This document shows, piece after piece, positions 24,139-32,286 of a stretch of DNA of 53,553 bases. The number at the start of each line of letters is the position of its first letter. The first letter of the stretch is position 1. The notes beneath the pieces were generated by a model, which worked only from the letters and a program-made list of their open reading frames with translations, did not search any database and had not been told where the DNA came from. A program made the position numbers and the translations under genes. This DNA is from Companilactobacillus suantsaicola (lineage in GTDB: Bacteria; Bacillota; Bacilli; Lactobacillales; Lactobacillaceae). The stretch is taken from the NCBI RefSeq assembly GCF_004745525.1, contig NZ_RKLY01000019.1, positions 1-53,553 of the forward strand, read 5' to 3'.

Positions 24139-24849
24139 TTATGATTCAGCTTTATGAATATCGCCTAGAATGTCATGTCCGGAAAAGTCAAAGTTGGAAA
24201 ACTCTTGGTTATTCACTGGTAAATGTTGTTCTAAGGTGTCGAATTGTTGAATAGATACTGTACCGCTGGCACTGCCAAATTCTAACAGGTGGCCGCCAAA
24301 GGTGTGGTCGTCTGCTAAGAAGTGGTTGTGGAAACCGGCAACCGCAGCTCCATCGAAAAGCTGTGGTGAGTAATAGCTCAACATGGTACCAGCGACTGTT
24401 TCGCGTTGAAAAATACTTTGACATTCGGCTGTTTTGGCCAGAGTGTCATATGGTTTCTGAGATTTCTTCACGGCGCGGGTCTTGATGTTAGTGAAAGTTC
24501 CGGAAAACTCGATTGAGAAGAAGGTGTTAGTGCTGGTGGCAGAAACAACTTTTTTCTCTAAATCGGCTTGGGAAATATCTTTGACGTCAAACAGCTTTTG
24601 ATAATTAGCGAAGTGAATGTTGGCAAATGGCATCGTGAAATCGTCAGGTACGATGTTGACGGATCCGTGACTGTCGATTTGATAAGGTGTGCCATTTAGA
24701 ATCACTAGTTCACCATCTAATCCTTCGCCAGTTCCGATACCAGTATCGCCGTGTTGTAACATTTCTTTCATCGTGATCGTGCCATCTAACAGCCCAGGAA
24801 CTAGTAAAGCTAGTGTTCCGTGTTGATAGAGAATGCTTGTTTTTGACAT
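24139..24849 (-). CDS. budA: Alpha-acetolactate decarboxylase
   Basis: This 236-aa enzyme converts 2-acetolactate to acetoin and CO2. The zinc ligands are in F-H-N-H-F (about 194 and 196) and F-G-G-H (about 207). The N-terminal LYQHGTLALLVPGLLDGT and the GIGTGEGLDGEL block are family signatures. It lies 18 bases after alsS in a two-gene minus-strand operon. Together they divert pyruvate to acetoin, a pH-protective route in lactic acid bacteria. Also named aldB/aldC. Confidence 0.95.
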   Translation of the reverse strand: MSKTSILYQHGTLALLVPGLLDGTITMKEMLQHGDTGIGTGEGLDGELVILNGTPYQIDSHGSVNIVPDDFTMPFANIHFANYQKLFDVKDISQADLEKKVVSATSTNTFFSIEFSGTFTNIKTRAVKKSQKPYDTLAKTAECQSIFQRETVAGTMLSYYSPQLFDGAAVAGFHNHFLADDHTFGGHLLEFGSASGTVSIQQFDTLEQHLPVNNQEFSNFDFSGHDILGDIHKAES

Positions 24850-24867
24850 GAAATTCTTCTTTCTATT

Positions 24868-26544
24868 TTAGTTCAATACATCGTCAACTAACTTGGATGC
24901 TAGTTTAATATTATCAGAATAATCAACTGGGATGTGCAAAATAACTGGTCCCTTTGTGTCAAAAGCTTTGGCTAGCATTGGTTCAAGGTCTTCAGTTCTC
25001 TCAACACGCATACCAGTAGCACCGAAACTTTCAGCGTATTTAACGAAGTCAACGTGACCGAGCTTGACACCAGATTCGTGGCCATATTTAGCAATTTCTT
25101 GGAAACGCACCATGTCGTAATAACCGTCGTCCCAGATCAATTGTACGATGTTCAAGTGGAGACGAACCGCTGTTTCAAGGTCTTGGCCTGAGAATAGGAA
25201 GCCACCGTCACCAGCAACTGATACGATAGGTTGGTCAGGACGTTCCAAAGCAGCAGCGATAGCCCAAGGAAGTGCGACACCTAGTGTCTGCATACCGTTA
25301 CTGAATAGTAGATGTCTTGGTTTGTAACTTCTGAAGTGACGTGCCATCCAGATGTAGAGACTACCAACATCAACTGTAACAGTTGTATCGTCGTTAACTT
25401 GATTTTGAAGTGCGTGGATGATAGCTAGTGGGTGAATACCGTCCTTGTCAGAATGGTTTTCAGGGATGGCATCAGTCTTAGTAAACTTCACTTGTTCGTC
25501 AGCTAAGTGTTGATGCATTGTTTCGCCTAGGTCGATGTCTTCAGGTAAGTTAGCACTAACTGAGTTAAGAGTCTTGGCAATATCAGCGTTAACAATCAAG
25601 TCAGGTTGATAATCATTGGTGATTTCTGGCTTGACCGCATCGATATTAATAATTTCCCCGTGACGGTCGATGTTCCAGTTACGAGCTTCATATTCGATAG
25701 GGTCGTAGCCGACAGCGATGATCAAATCACTTTCTTTGAGGATAGTGTCACCAATCTGGTTGCGGAAAAGGCCGACACGTCCGTAATAATTTTTTTCCAA
25801 ATCACGCGAGATGACTCCAGCACCCTGGAAGGTTTCGACAACTGGGATTGAGAACTTGTGCAAGAAATTGTGAATAGCTTCTGTGACTTCATTAGTAGAA
25901 GAACGCATACCAGCCAAGATAACTGGCAACTTAGCAGCCTTGATCTTGTCAACGATTTCGTCGATAACTTCTTGATTCATGCCACCTTGATGGACTTTGT
26001 GAAGTGGGTCGATGACTGGACGAGTAACTTCGTCATTCAAGACATCTTGAGGAATTGATAAGAAGGCAGCTCCAGCTTTAACGGTAATTGAATTTTGGTA
26101 AGCGTTTGCAAAAGATTCCGACAAATTGTTAGGATCTTGAACTTCCACACTATCCTTAGCAGCAGCGCTCAATAACTCTTTACTTGCGATGGCTTGGTGC
26201 GTTAATCTAGCTATATCATTTCGTGGAACTTGACCACTGATAGCAACGACTGGGTCACCTTCAGCTGTAGCCGTGATAAGTGGTGTAACGATGTTTGAAA
26301 CACCAGGACCAGAAGTAGTAGCGACAACTCCAGGTTTACCAGTGATTCGACCGATTCCGGCAGCGATGAAAGCGGCGTTTTGTTCGTGACGAGTGATAAT
26401 TAATTTAGGCGTTTTAGGATCGTTATTGTGCTCAAGAGATTCAAATAATCGGTCAACTTTAGCACCAGGTACTCCGAAGACGTACTTAATACCTTGATTA
26501 ATCATAGTTTGGATCAATGCATCAGCACCAGTTTGCTTTGACAT
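24868..26544 (-). CDS. alsS: Catabolic acetolactate synthase
   Basis: This 558-aa ThDP enzyme condenses two pyruvates to 2-acetolactate. The activating Glu 54 (RHEQNAAF) is present. The C-terminal ThDP motif starts at VAGDGGFLFSGQDLETA. It lacks the quinone-binding extension of pyruvate oxidase, and pairing with acetolactate decarboxylase supports the catabolic AlsS type. GAGGTTATTTAA precedes ATG 26544. Its promoter overlaps a palindrome shared with the divergent MarR gene. Confidence 0.95.
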   Translation of the reverse strand: MSKQTGADALIQTMINQGIKYVFGVPGAKVDRLFESLEHNNDPKTPKLIITRHEQNAAFIAAGIGRITGKPGVVATTSGPGVSNIVTPLITATAEGDPVVAISGQVPRNDIARLTHQAIASKELLSAAAKDSVEVQDPNNLSESFANAYQNSITVKAGAAFLSIPQDVLNDEVTRPVIDPLHKVHQGGMNQEVIDEIVDKIKAAKLPVILAGMRSSTNEVTEAIHNFLHKFSIPVVETFQGAGVISRDLEKNYYGRVGLFRNQIGDTILKESDLIIAVGYDPIEYEARNWNIDRHGEIINIDAVKPEITNDYQPDLIVNADIAKTLNSVSANLPEDIDLGETMHQHLADEQVKFTKTDAIPENHSDKDGIHPLAIIHALQNQVNDDTTVTVDVGSLYIWMARHFRSYKPRHLLFSNGMQTLGVALPWAIAAALERPDQPIVSVAGDGGFLFSGQDLETAVRLHLNIVQLIWDDGYYDMVRFQEIAKYGHESGVKLGHVDFVKYAESFGATGMRVERTEDLEPMLAKAFDTKGPVILHIPVDYSDNIKLASKLVDDVLN

Positions 26545-26611
26545 TTAAATAACCTCTTTTTTTATGTAGATTTGTTTTATAATCATTTATAAGAAGAATT
26601 TAAAACATTCA

Positions 26612-26627
26612 TGTTGATTTGTCAACA
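26612..26627. promoter_or_regulatory. MarR operator and divergent als promoter
   Basis: The perfect palindrome TGTTGA-tttg-TCAACA contains, on the minus strand, the consensus -35 TTGACA. A -10 TAAATT follows 17 bases later towards alsS. Binding by the adjacent MarR protein would block alsS transcription and probably its own. Confidence 0.7.
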
Positions 26628-26655
26628 CGCAACTATTTTCAAAGGATGAAAGAAT

Positions 26656-27087
26656 ATGAAAAACATCGGCTACTTAGCCCAAGATATCTCAATTTTACAT
26701 CGACAATACTATAAGGACACCCGCAAGGAGTTCAAGGAAATCAGCCTTAATCCGACCGCAGCTTGTATTTTACTGGCTGTAAGCGACTATGAAAACATCA
26801 CCCAAAATCAAGTGGCACGCTCATTAGTCATCGATAAAGCCCTAGCCACTAGGGAAATCAACAAAATGGAAAAGCTGAATTACCTAACAAAACAAGATGG
26901 TGCCGGCAAAACAAAAATACTCAACCTAACCGATAAAGGTAATGAAATAGTTGACCAAGTGCAACATATCAGAAGCCAGTGGTGGGAAGACCGCTTCGCT
27001 AAGTCAGGCATCCACAAAGATAGCCCTTTAGTGTCTTCAATCGAGGCAGTTGTCTCCACAATCGTCGGTCCAATAGACGAAAATTAA
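26656..27087 (+). CDS. MarR family regulator of the als operon
   Basis: This 143-aa winged-helix protein has the MarR HTH (NITQNQVARSLVIDKALATREINKMEKL) and wing (GAGKTKILNLTDKG). It is divergent from alsS with a palindromic site between them, so it most likely represses or activates acetoin production. AAAGGATGAAAG precedes ATG 26656. The ligand is unknown; an acid or pyruvate signal would make sense. Confidence 0.85.
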   Translation: MKNIGYLAQDISILHRQYYKDTRKEFKEISLNPTAACILLAVSDYENITQNQVARSLVIDKALATREINKMEKLNYLTKQDGAGKTKILNLTDKGNEIVDQVQHIRSQWWEDRFAKSGIHKDSPLVSSIEAVVSTIVGPIDEN

Positions 27088-27276
27088 AAAAATTATTTTC
27101 AAAAAAGACAGCCTGTAGCGTTATACGATTGAAAATCGTTGATAACAGAACTTTTGAAAATGGTAATTAAGTAATTACTTATAACGATAAAATAAAAAAG
27201 ATTTCAAAAAACACCCAGAACGACAAATAGTGACGCACCCATATTATAAAATCTTTTATAAAGGGGGGCGGCTAAT
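27088..27276. other. AT-rich intergenic region
   Basis: This 189-bp stretch precedes the Mor-like gene. An imperfect inverted sequence near 27120-27140 (ACGATTGAAAATCGTT) could be an operator or weak hairpin. Nothing else is recognisable. Confidence 0.3.
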
Positions 27277-27525
27277 ATGAAAGAAATAGAATCAGAATTA
27301 CTAAGTGATTCATATCAAGATTTGGCCGAGATTATAGGAGTAGACAACATGCTAAAGATTCGCCAAAGCTATGGCGGTACACAACTGCAGCTGCCAATGC
27401 GCTTATATGATGCCAAAAAGTTGCAGAAGAAACTAAAAGCAATGAACGTCAAACCAGACCAAGTAATGGAACTATCACGAAAGTACGGTTATTCACCAAG
27501 ATGGATTAAACAGGCAATAAAGTAG
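27277..27525 (+). CDS. Mor-like HTH DNA-binding protein, paralogue
   Basis: This 82-aa protein is a paralogue of 9265-9525. It shares G-T-Q-L-Q-L-P-M-x-x-Y-D in the dimerisation part and Y-G-Y-S-P-R-W-I-K in the HTH. The start follows AAGGGGGG (27262-27269). It ends 24 bases before the left end of structured repeat copy 5. Function unknown; a phage-derived regulator is the likeliest reading. Confidence 0.65.
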   Translation: MKEIESELLSDSYQDLAEIIGVDNMLKIRQSYGGTQLQLPMRLYDAKKLQKKLKAMNVKPDQVMELSRKYGYSPRWIKQAIK

Positions 27526-27548
27526 GGAATAGTGTATTTCTATATTTT

Positions 27549-27728
27549 GGGTAGTGCTAGTTTTCCGTCGTCCGTGACAGCTCTGGGAAATGCTGGAACG
27601 CTCTGGGCACAACTTGGAGCCAATTCCAAAAGCGGGAATTGTCTTCAAGATTGGCCTTCCACTAGGCGCTGAAAGCGCCAAGAGAAATTTCAGGGCTGAG
27701 CATTTCCCAGAGCTGTCGCTACCGACTA
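27549..27728 (+). repeat. Structured intergenic module, copy 5
   Basis: The left end GGGTAGTG...CCGTCGTCC is followed by a perfect 19-bp arm, 27576-27594 with 27699-27717 (CAGCTCTGGGAAATGC type). The junction helix is GCTCTG/CAGGGC. Hairpin B pairs CTTGgAGcCAATTCC with GGAATTGtCTtCAAG. Hairpin C is 27662-27682 with arms GGCGCT/AGCGCC. Confidence 0.8.
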
Positions 27729-28028
27729 GATAATAGATCTAATGAGCTATTCCGTTAGATTTTGAAGGGAATATTTGTTCTATTCATAATAAGAAGTTAA
27801 TTGTTTTATTGCCTGGATATTTTTTAGATAAATAAAAATAAATAGGATATTACTAAGACCGCATCAATATGTTGCAACCTTAGTAATATCCTATTTTCGT
27901 AGTTAGAACCATATCCATTTTGACTAGAATGGGAGACACAATAACGTATCAAAATATCAGATCAAATAAGAAATAGAGCATCTATCCTTAAAAGAATGGA
28001 AAACAAATCAACCATAGATCCGTTATTC
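27729..28028. repeat. Tail region of the second dyad with central hairpin
   Basis: This 300-bp gene-free link joins copies 5 and 6. Its left part aligns with the tail of copy 3 and its right part, inverted, with that of copy 1 (TTTCCATT.TTTAAG.ATA). A perfect 17-bp central stem (AATAGGATATTACTAAG with its complement, 27840-27895) encloses CAATATGTTGCAAC and ends in T4, so it could also terminate transcription. Confidence 0.6.
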
Positions 28029-28203
28029 AGTCCGGAATAGCAAAGCCGATTTGGCTCAGATGTGAAATTATTCTTAGTGCTTTAGCACTTAGAATAAGGT
28101 CGAGCTTGAAGACAATTTCCGGTTTTGAAATTGGCTCCAAGTCGGCCCACATCGTTCCAGCCAAAATCGGCTTTGCTATGGAGGACGGCATACTTATACT
28201 ACT
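28029..28203 (-). repeat. Structured intergenic module, copy 6 (inverted)
   Basis: The arm is 28037-28056 with 28159-28179 (ATAGCAAAGCCGATT...; one bulge), like copy 1. The junction helix is GATGTG/CACATC. The 26-nt hairpin C is 28070-28095 (ATTCT...AGAAT). The outer end is GGAGGACGGC, then a TACTACTC variant of the family end. Confidence 0.8.
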
Positions 28204-28214
28204 CAAAAAAAACA

Positions 28215-28276
28215 CAAAAAAGGCGTTTGACAACGCGTGATTTCTATCAGAATCATGCCTACTCAAACGCTTTTTT
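28215..28276 (-). terminator. Terminator of the DtxR-type regulator gene
   Basis: GCGTTTGA (28223-28230) pairs with TCAAACGC (28263-28270), which includes the stop codon. The minus-strand product ends in a U-rich run. Confidence 0.65.
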
Positions 28277-28934
28277 CCTTGCTCAAAACAGTTTCAATCC
28301 GAATCATCTTCGTGATGTTCTTCGGCAAAATCTGCTTCAAATTGTTGCGACGATTCAAAACTACCATTGAATGATCGTAGTCATTGATGCTTTGAATCCG
28401 CAATTTGTCGCCTAATTTGATGTCGATGTTGCTCAAAATCTTGAATAAATAGTCGTCCTCAAAAAAATTGATGACCTTAAAAGTAGTGTCGAAACTAGAT
28501 TGATTGGCCAGCAGGTCGTACTTGGAAAACTCCGGAGCTGGCGTGTTGATGGGAATCACGTTGCCGTGTGGACAAGTCTGGGGATAACCCAAATAAGTGT
28601 TCAGACGGTCGATCAACAAAAGGTCAGGTTCCTCGGACAAAGTAGATGCCTTATCATAGACGTCACTCAACGGAATATCCAGCTTTTCGTAGAGCCAAGT
28701 TTCCAGTAAACGATGCTGCTGAACAAGAGGAGTGACTTCGTTCAAGCCCTTTTTAGTCAGTTTTGAACCGTAATATTTCTTGTACTTGACCAAACCTAAT
28801 TTTGCTAAATGCTGAGTTCGATCGGAAACGGAAGCCTTACTCACACCAGCTTTGGTTGCTAGATCAATATTGTTTACGTTTTGAAAGCTGCCGCCTAATT
28901 CAAAAATCAATCTCAAAAAATTCAGATCATTCAT
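28263..28934 (-). CDS. DtxR/MntR family metal-dependent regulator
   Basis: This 223-aa protein has an N-terminal winged HTH (IDLATKAGVSKASVSDRTQHLAKLGLV). A metal-binding dimerisation domain with H-R-L-L-E-T-W-L and CPHGNVIP follows, then a C-terminal SH3/FeoA-like domain (about residues 150-215). It is divergent from usp-mntH, so it probably represses mntH when Mn2+ is ample. A small gene lies 12 bases upstream on the same strand. Confidence 0.85.
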   Translation of the reverse strand: MNDLNFLRLIFELGGSFQNVNNIDLATKAGVSKASVSDRTQHLAKLGLVKYKKYYGSKLTKKGLNEVTPLVQQHRLLETWLYEKLDIPLSDVYDKASTLSEEPDLLLIDRLNTYLGYPQTCPHGNVIPINTPAPEFSKYDLLANQSSFDTTFKVINFFEDDYLFKILSNIDIKLGDKLRIQSINDYDHSMVVLNRRNNLKQILPKNITKMIRIETVLSKEKSV

Positions 28935-28946
28935 AGAGTCACCACT

Positions 28947-29102
28947 TTATTTGTTTTTAAAAATCAAGTCATCCAGTAGTAGGGAATTAGTAAAAATGCG
29001 TGAGTACATACCCACTAAAACTTCGGAAGTTAGCCAGTTATTAGTCAAAAATTGCTCACTGTTGACCTCGTCTAACACTTCTTGATGTGTTTCTTTATGC
29101 AT
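28947..29102 (-). CDS. Small protein co-transcribed with the metal regulator
   Basis: A 51-aa frame starts at ATG 29102 after a strong AGGAGGTC and stops 12 bases before the DtxR-type gene. The sequence (MHKETHQEVLDEVNSEQ..., then LVGMYSRIFTNSLLLDDLIF) is soluble, acidic at the N-terminus and unknown to me. Operon position suggests a role in manganese control, for example a small modulator. It is easily missed by standard gene calling. Confidence 0.7.
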   Translation of the reverse strand: MHKETHQEVLDEVNSEQFLTNNWLTSEVLVGMYSRIFTNSLLLDDLIFKNK

Positions 29103-29122
29103 GATTGACCTCCTTTTGTCAA

Positions 29123-29143
29123 TTTAGTTAGCCACACCTAATT
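29123..29143. promoter_or_regulatory. Candidate MntR box
   Basis: TTTAGTTAGCCACACCTAATT is an imperfect palindrome of the TTAGGTnnnnnnACCTAA kind bound by DtxR/MntR proteins. It lies between a TATAAT box (minus strand, near 29151) and the small gene, so autoregulation is plausible. Confidence 0.5.
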
Positions 29144-29406
29144 AAAATGATTATAAAGTATTACAAATGCCATCGTATATACAAAACGTCTTATAGATAT
29201 TATTGTGTGCGGTTATAACGTTGCTGTTGACAGCTTTAATATAACATATTTATTTTTTGAAAATAGTTAAGGGAGGGTTAATTTATTTTTGATATATCAC
29301 ATAACATAGTCCTAAAAAGCCTAAGAACGGGCAAGTAATCGCTTTCTATAAAATTTTAGAAAAATTACTATTCTGTATTTTTTTATTAGGGCGGCTTAAA
29401 AAATAG

Positions 29407-29434
29407 TTTACATAGATTTAAAAAGTTGTAGAAT
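29407..29434 (+). promoter_or_regulatory. usp-mntH promoter
   Basis: TTTACA (29407-29412) and TAGAAT (29429-29434) are 16 bases apart. A hairpin GACGAGT/ACTTGTC (29447-29463) follows in the leader. The stretch 29144-29406 holds a second TTGACA (near 29234) and no gene. Confidence 0.55.
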
Positions 29435-29488
29435 GGTTTTTGGAAAGACGAGTACGACTTGTCTTAATAAGAATTGGAGGAAAAACCA

Positions 29489-29929
29489 ATGTCAAAACAA
29501 AACAACACATTTGAACGTGTTTTGGTTGGTGTTGATGATTCTGATGATGCACAATTAGCTTTTCGCTATGCGATGCGTCGTTGTATAAAAGATGACTCTA
29601 CATTAATCATCACTTCTATTTTGGAAAGTGGCGACATGAACGTCTACCAAGCACTGACTCGTGATTATGTTCACGGTGAGCGTCGAGAATTAGAAGAACA
29701 CATGCAAGAATATCGCAAGATTGCATTGGAAGCCGGAGTTAAAAAGGTTGAACTTATGGTTGCCGAAGGGGATCCCGGTGAAACAATCGTCAAGGATGTT
29801 ATTCCAGCATCAGAAGCTGATCTTCTTGTAATTGGTTCGTTATCTAAAAAAGGTATCAAGAAGTATTTCGGTTCCCAAGCCGCATATATGGCGAAGCATT
29901 CACCTATCTCAGTAATGATCATTCGCTAA
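29489..29929 (+). CDS. Universal stress protein (UspA family)
   Basis: This 146-aa protein has the Usp fold: VLVGVDDSDDAQLAFRYA at the N-terminus and the ATP-site G-x(2)-G-x(9)-G-S-like region (VIGSLSKKGIKKYFGSQAAYMAKHSPISVMII). ATG 29489 follows TTGGAGG. It is co-transcribed with mntH 29 bases downstream, an arrangement common in lactobacilli, linking stress response to Mn uptake. Confidence 0.9.
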   Translation: MSKQNNTFERVLVGVDDSDDAQLAFRYAMRRCIKDDSTLIITSILESGDMNVYQALTRDYVHGERRELEEHMQEYRKIALEAGVKKVELMVAEGDPGETIVKDVIPASEADLLVIGSLSKKGIKKYFGSQAAYMAKHSPISVMIIR

Positions 29930-29958
29930 TAAAATCCGAAAAATAAGGGGAGATTAAT

Positions 29959-31614
29959 ATGGCTGAAAAGCATAAATTAATCGAGTACGCCAACGGTCCT
30001 TCTCTACAAGAGATCAACGGAACTGTTGATGTACCAAAAGGAAAAGGTTTCTTCAAAACATTGTTCGCCTATTCAGGACCAGGAGCTTTAGTTGCTGTTG
30101 GTTACATGGATCCAGGTAACTGGTCAACATCTATTACAGGTGGACAAAACTTTCAATATCTATTGATGTCAGTTATTCTTTTGTCTAGTTTAATTGCCAT
30201 GTTGTTGCAATATATGGCTGCTAAACTAGGCATCGTGAGTAAGATGGATCTAGCGCAAGCAATTCGTGCTAGAACTAGTAGATCACTTGGAATCGTCTTG
30301 TGGATTCTGACCGAATTTGCAATTATGGCGACTGATATTGCCGAAGTTATCGGTGGTGCCATCGCCTTGTACCTATTGTTCCATATTCCATTAGTAATCG
30401 CCGTATTCATTACCGTTGGTGATGTTTTGGTATTACTACTATTAACAAAGATTGGTTTCAGAAAAATTGAAGCTATCGTTGTATGTTTAATTCTTGTCAT
30501 TTTATTCGTATTCGTTTATCAAGTTGCACTATCAAATCCAGACTGGGGTGGCGTGTTCGCTGGCTTGATTCCAACTGGAAAAACCTTTGCCACAAGCCCT
30601 ACAATTGGTGGACAAACACCTCTAAATGGTGCTCTAGGTATCATTGGTGCCACAGTTATGCCTCACAATTTGTACCTACATTCAGCTATTTCACAAACAA
30701 GAAAAGTTGATCACGCTGATGAAAAATCAGTTGCTCAAAACGTACGTTTCTCAGCTTGGGATTCAAATATCCAATTGACAGCTGCATTCTTCGTTAACGC
30801 CTTACTACTTATCATGGGTGTCGCCGTCTTCAAGAGTGGTGCCGTTGAAGATCCATCATTCTTCGGTTTGTACCAAGCACTTTCAGATACATCAACTTTG
30901 AGTAACGGAGTTTTGATTGCCGTTGCCAAGTCAGGTATTTTATCAACATTATTCGCTGTTGCATTGCTTGCATCAGGTCAAAATTCAACTATCACTGGTA
31001 CCTTAACTGGACAAGTTATTATGGAAGGTTTCGTTCACATGAGAATGCCTCTCTGGTTACGTCGTTTGGTTACACGTTTGATCTCGGTTATCCCAGTTTT
31101 AATCTGTGTTATGTTAACAAGTGGTAAGAGTGCCATTGACGAGCACGAAGCTTTGAATACATTAATGAATAACTCACAAGTCTTCTTGGCCTTCGCCTTA
31201 CCATTCTCAATGTTGCCATTACTATTAATGACTGACAGTGCCACAGAAATGGGTGACAAGTTCAAGAATGCTAACTGGATCAAATTTTTCGGTTGGTTAT
31301 CAGTAATCGCTTTGACAGTTCTAAACTTGATCGGTTTACCAGACCAAATCAAAGCCTTCTATGGCGACCACATCACATCTGGTCAATCACTTCAAGCAAC
31401 CATCATTGCCTACCTATTGATTGCTGCCGTTCTAGCATTGTTAATTTGGACAATCTTAGACATGCATAAAGGTAATGAAAGATTAAAGAACGTTCTAGCT
31501 AAAGAAAATGTTACCTCAACATATGAACATCTAGCTAAAATGTCCGCTTCAGCAACTTACGAAGAAGAATTCGACAAAGAAGCAACTGCTGAAAGAAATT
31601 CAGAACAAAGATAA
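29959..31614 (+). CDS. mntH: Nramp-family Mn2+ transporter
   Basis: This 551-aa proton-coupled metal transporter has the metal-binding DPGN motif in helix 1 (GYMDPGNWSTSITGG) and the helix 6 M-P-H-N motif (ATVMPHNLYLHSA). About 11 helices are followed by a charged C-terminal tail. AAGGGGAG precedes ATG 29959. Lactic acid bacteria use it to accumulate Mn2+ for oxidative defence. The neighbouring DtxR-type gene probably controls it. Confidence 0.95.
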   Translation: MAEKHKLIEYANGPSLQEINGTVDVPKGKGFFKTLFAYSGPGALVAVGYMDPGNWSTSITGGQNFQYLLMSVILLSSLIAMLLQYMAAKLGIVSKMDLAQAIRARTSRSLGIVLWILTEFAIMATDIAEVIGGAIALYLLFHIPLVIAVFITVGDVLVLLLLTKIGFRKIEAIVVCLILVILFVFVYQVALSNPDWGGVFAGLIPTGKTFATSPTIGGQTPLNGALGIIGATVMPHNLYLHSAISQTRKVDHADEKSVAQNVRFSAWDSNIQLTAAFFVNALLLIMGVAVFKSGAVEDPSFFGLYQALSDTSTLSNGVLIAVAKSGILSTLFAVALLASGQNSTITGTLTGQVIMEGFVHMRMPLWLRRLVTRLISVIPVLICVMLTSGKSAIDEHEALNTLMNNSQVFLAFALPFSMLPLLLMTDSATEMGDKFKNANWIKFFGWLSVIALTVLNLIGLPDQIKAFYGDHITSGQSLQATIIAYLLIAAVLALLIWTILDMHKGNERLKNVLAKENVTSTYEHLAKMSASATYEEEFDKEATAERNSEQR

Positions 31615-31713
31615 TAATTTTTAATTAATAAATTAGTAACAAACAAGGGACGAAAGGTTAAAGTAGCAAACCGTTTCATTCCCATCACACAAAACAATTG
31701 ATACAACAAAACC

Positions 31714-31748
31714 AAAAAATGGAAAGCCGCCGGCTTTCCATTTTTTTA
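31714..31748. terminator. Bidirectional terminator mntH/def
   Basis: A nearly perfect palindrome AAAAAATGGAAAGCC / GGCTTTCCATTTTTT serves the two convergent genes. Confidence 0.9.
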
Positions 31749-32156
31749 TATCAAGATTCCATCACAGTGGTCGATCTCATGTTGAATGATCTCCGCCACG
31801 AAATCGCTGAATTCTTGCGTATGTTCATTAAAATCAGTATCAAAATATTTAACAGTAATCTTCTTAAACCTAGTAGCCTCCCGTTGACCTTCTAAAGACA
31901 AACAACCTTCAGAAGTCGAGTAAGAACCACTCTTACTTATAATAGTAGGATTAATCATCACCACCGCCATCATCCCCAGTGAAAAGACGATCATCCGTTT
32001 ATTTTCCCCAATCATATTAGCCGCCATACCAACACAGTTCTCCACATTTGCCTGCAAAGTATCCCGAAGATCCTGAGCAATCGCTAAGTCGTCCTTAGTA
32101 GCCAATTGCGCCTTTTGTTGTAAAAAGTTCTGATCATGATTAATAGGTCGTATCAT
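31746..32156 (-). CDS. Peptide deformylase-like protein
   Basis: This 136-aa protein has the three deformylase motifs: G-M-A-A-N (motif 1, usually GxGxAAxQ, with Gln replaced), EGCLS (motif 2, zinc Cys) and HEIDH (motif 3, two zinc His and catalytic Glu). At 136 aa it belongs to the short class often called def2/defB. It removes the N-formyl group from nascent proteins. GAGGGATAAC precedes ATG 32156. Confidence 0.85.
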   Translation of the reverse strand: MIRPINHDQNFLQQKAQLATKDDLAIAQDLRDTLQANVENCVGMAANMIGENKRMIVFSLGMMAVVMINPTIISKSGSYSTSEGCLSLEGQREATRFKKITVKYFDTDFNEHTQEFSDFVAEIIQHEIDHCDGILI

Positions 32157-32286
32157 AAGTTATCCCTCTAATTGAATTAATATAGTAAGTACATTGTACA
32201 CTAAACCTCCGACCAACTCAGACTAATAGATTTAGTGTGAAGAAAGAAAAGAATAAAATTAAGTATATCAAAAAAATGAGAAGTTG

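Noticed and set aside
29144-29488. Known Mn riboswitch (yybP-ykoY) before usp-mntH
   Set aside because: The conserved core of that riboswitch could not be found by eye; only a short hairpin near the start is clear.
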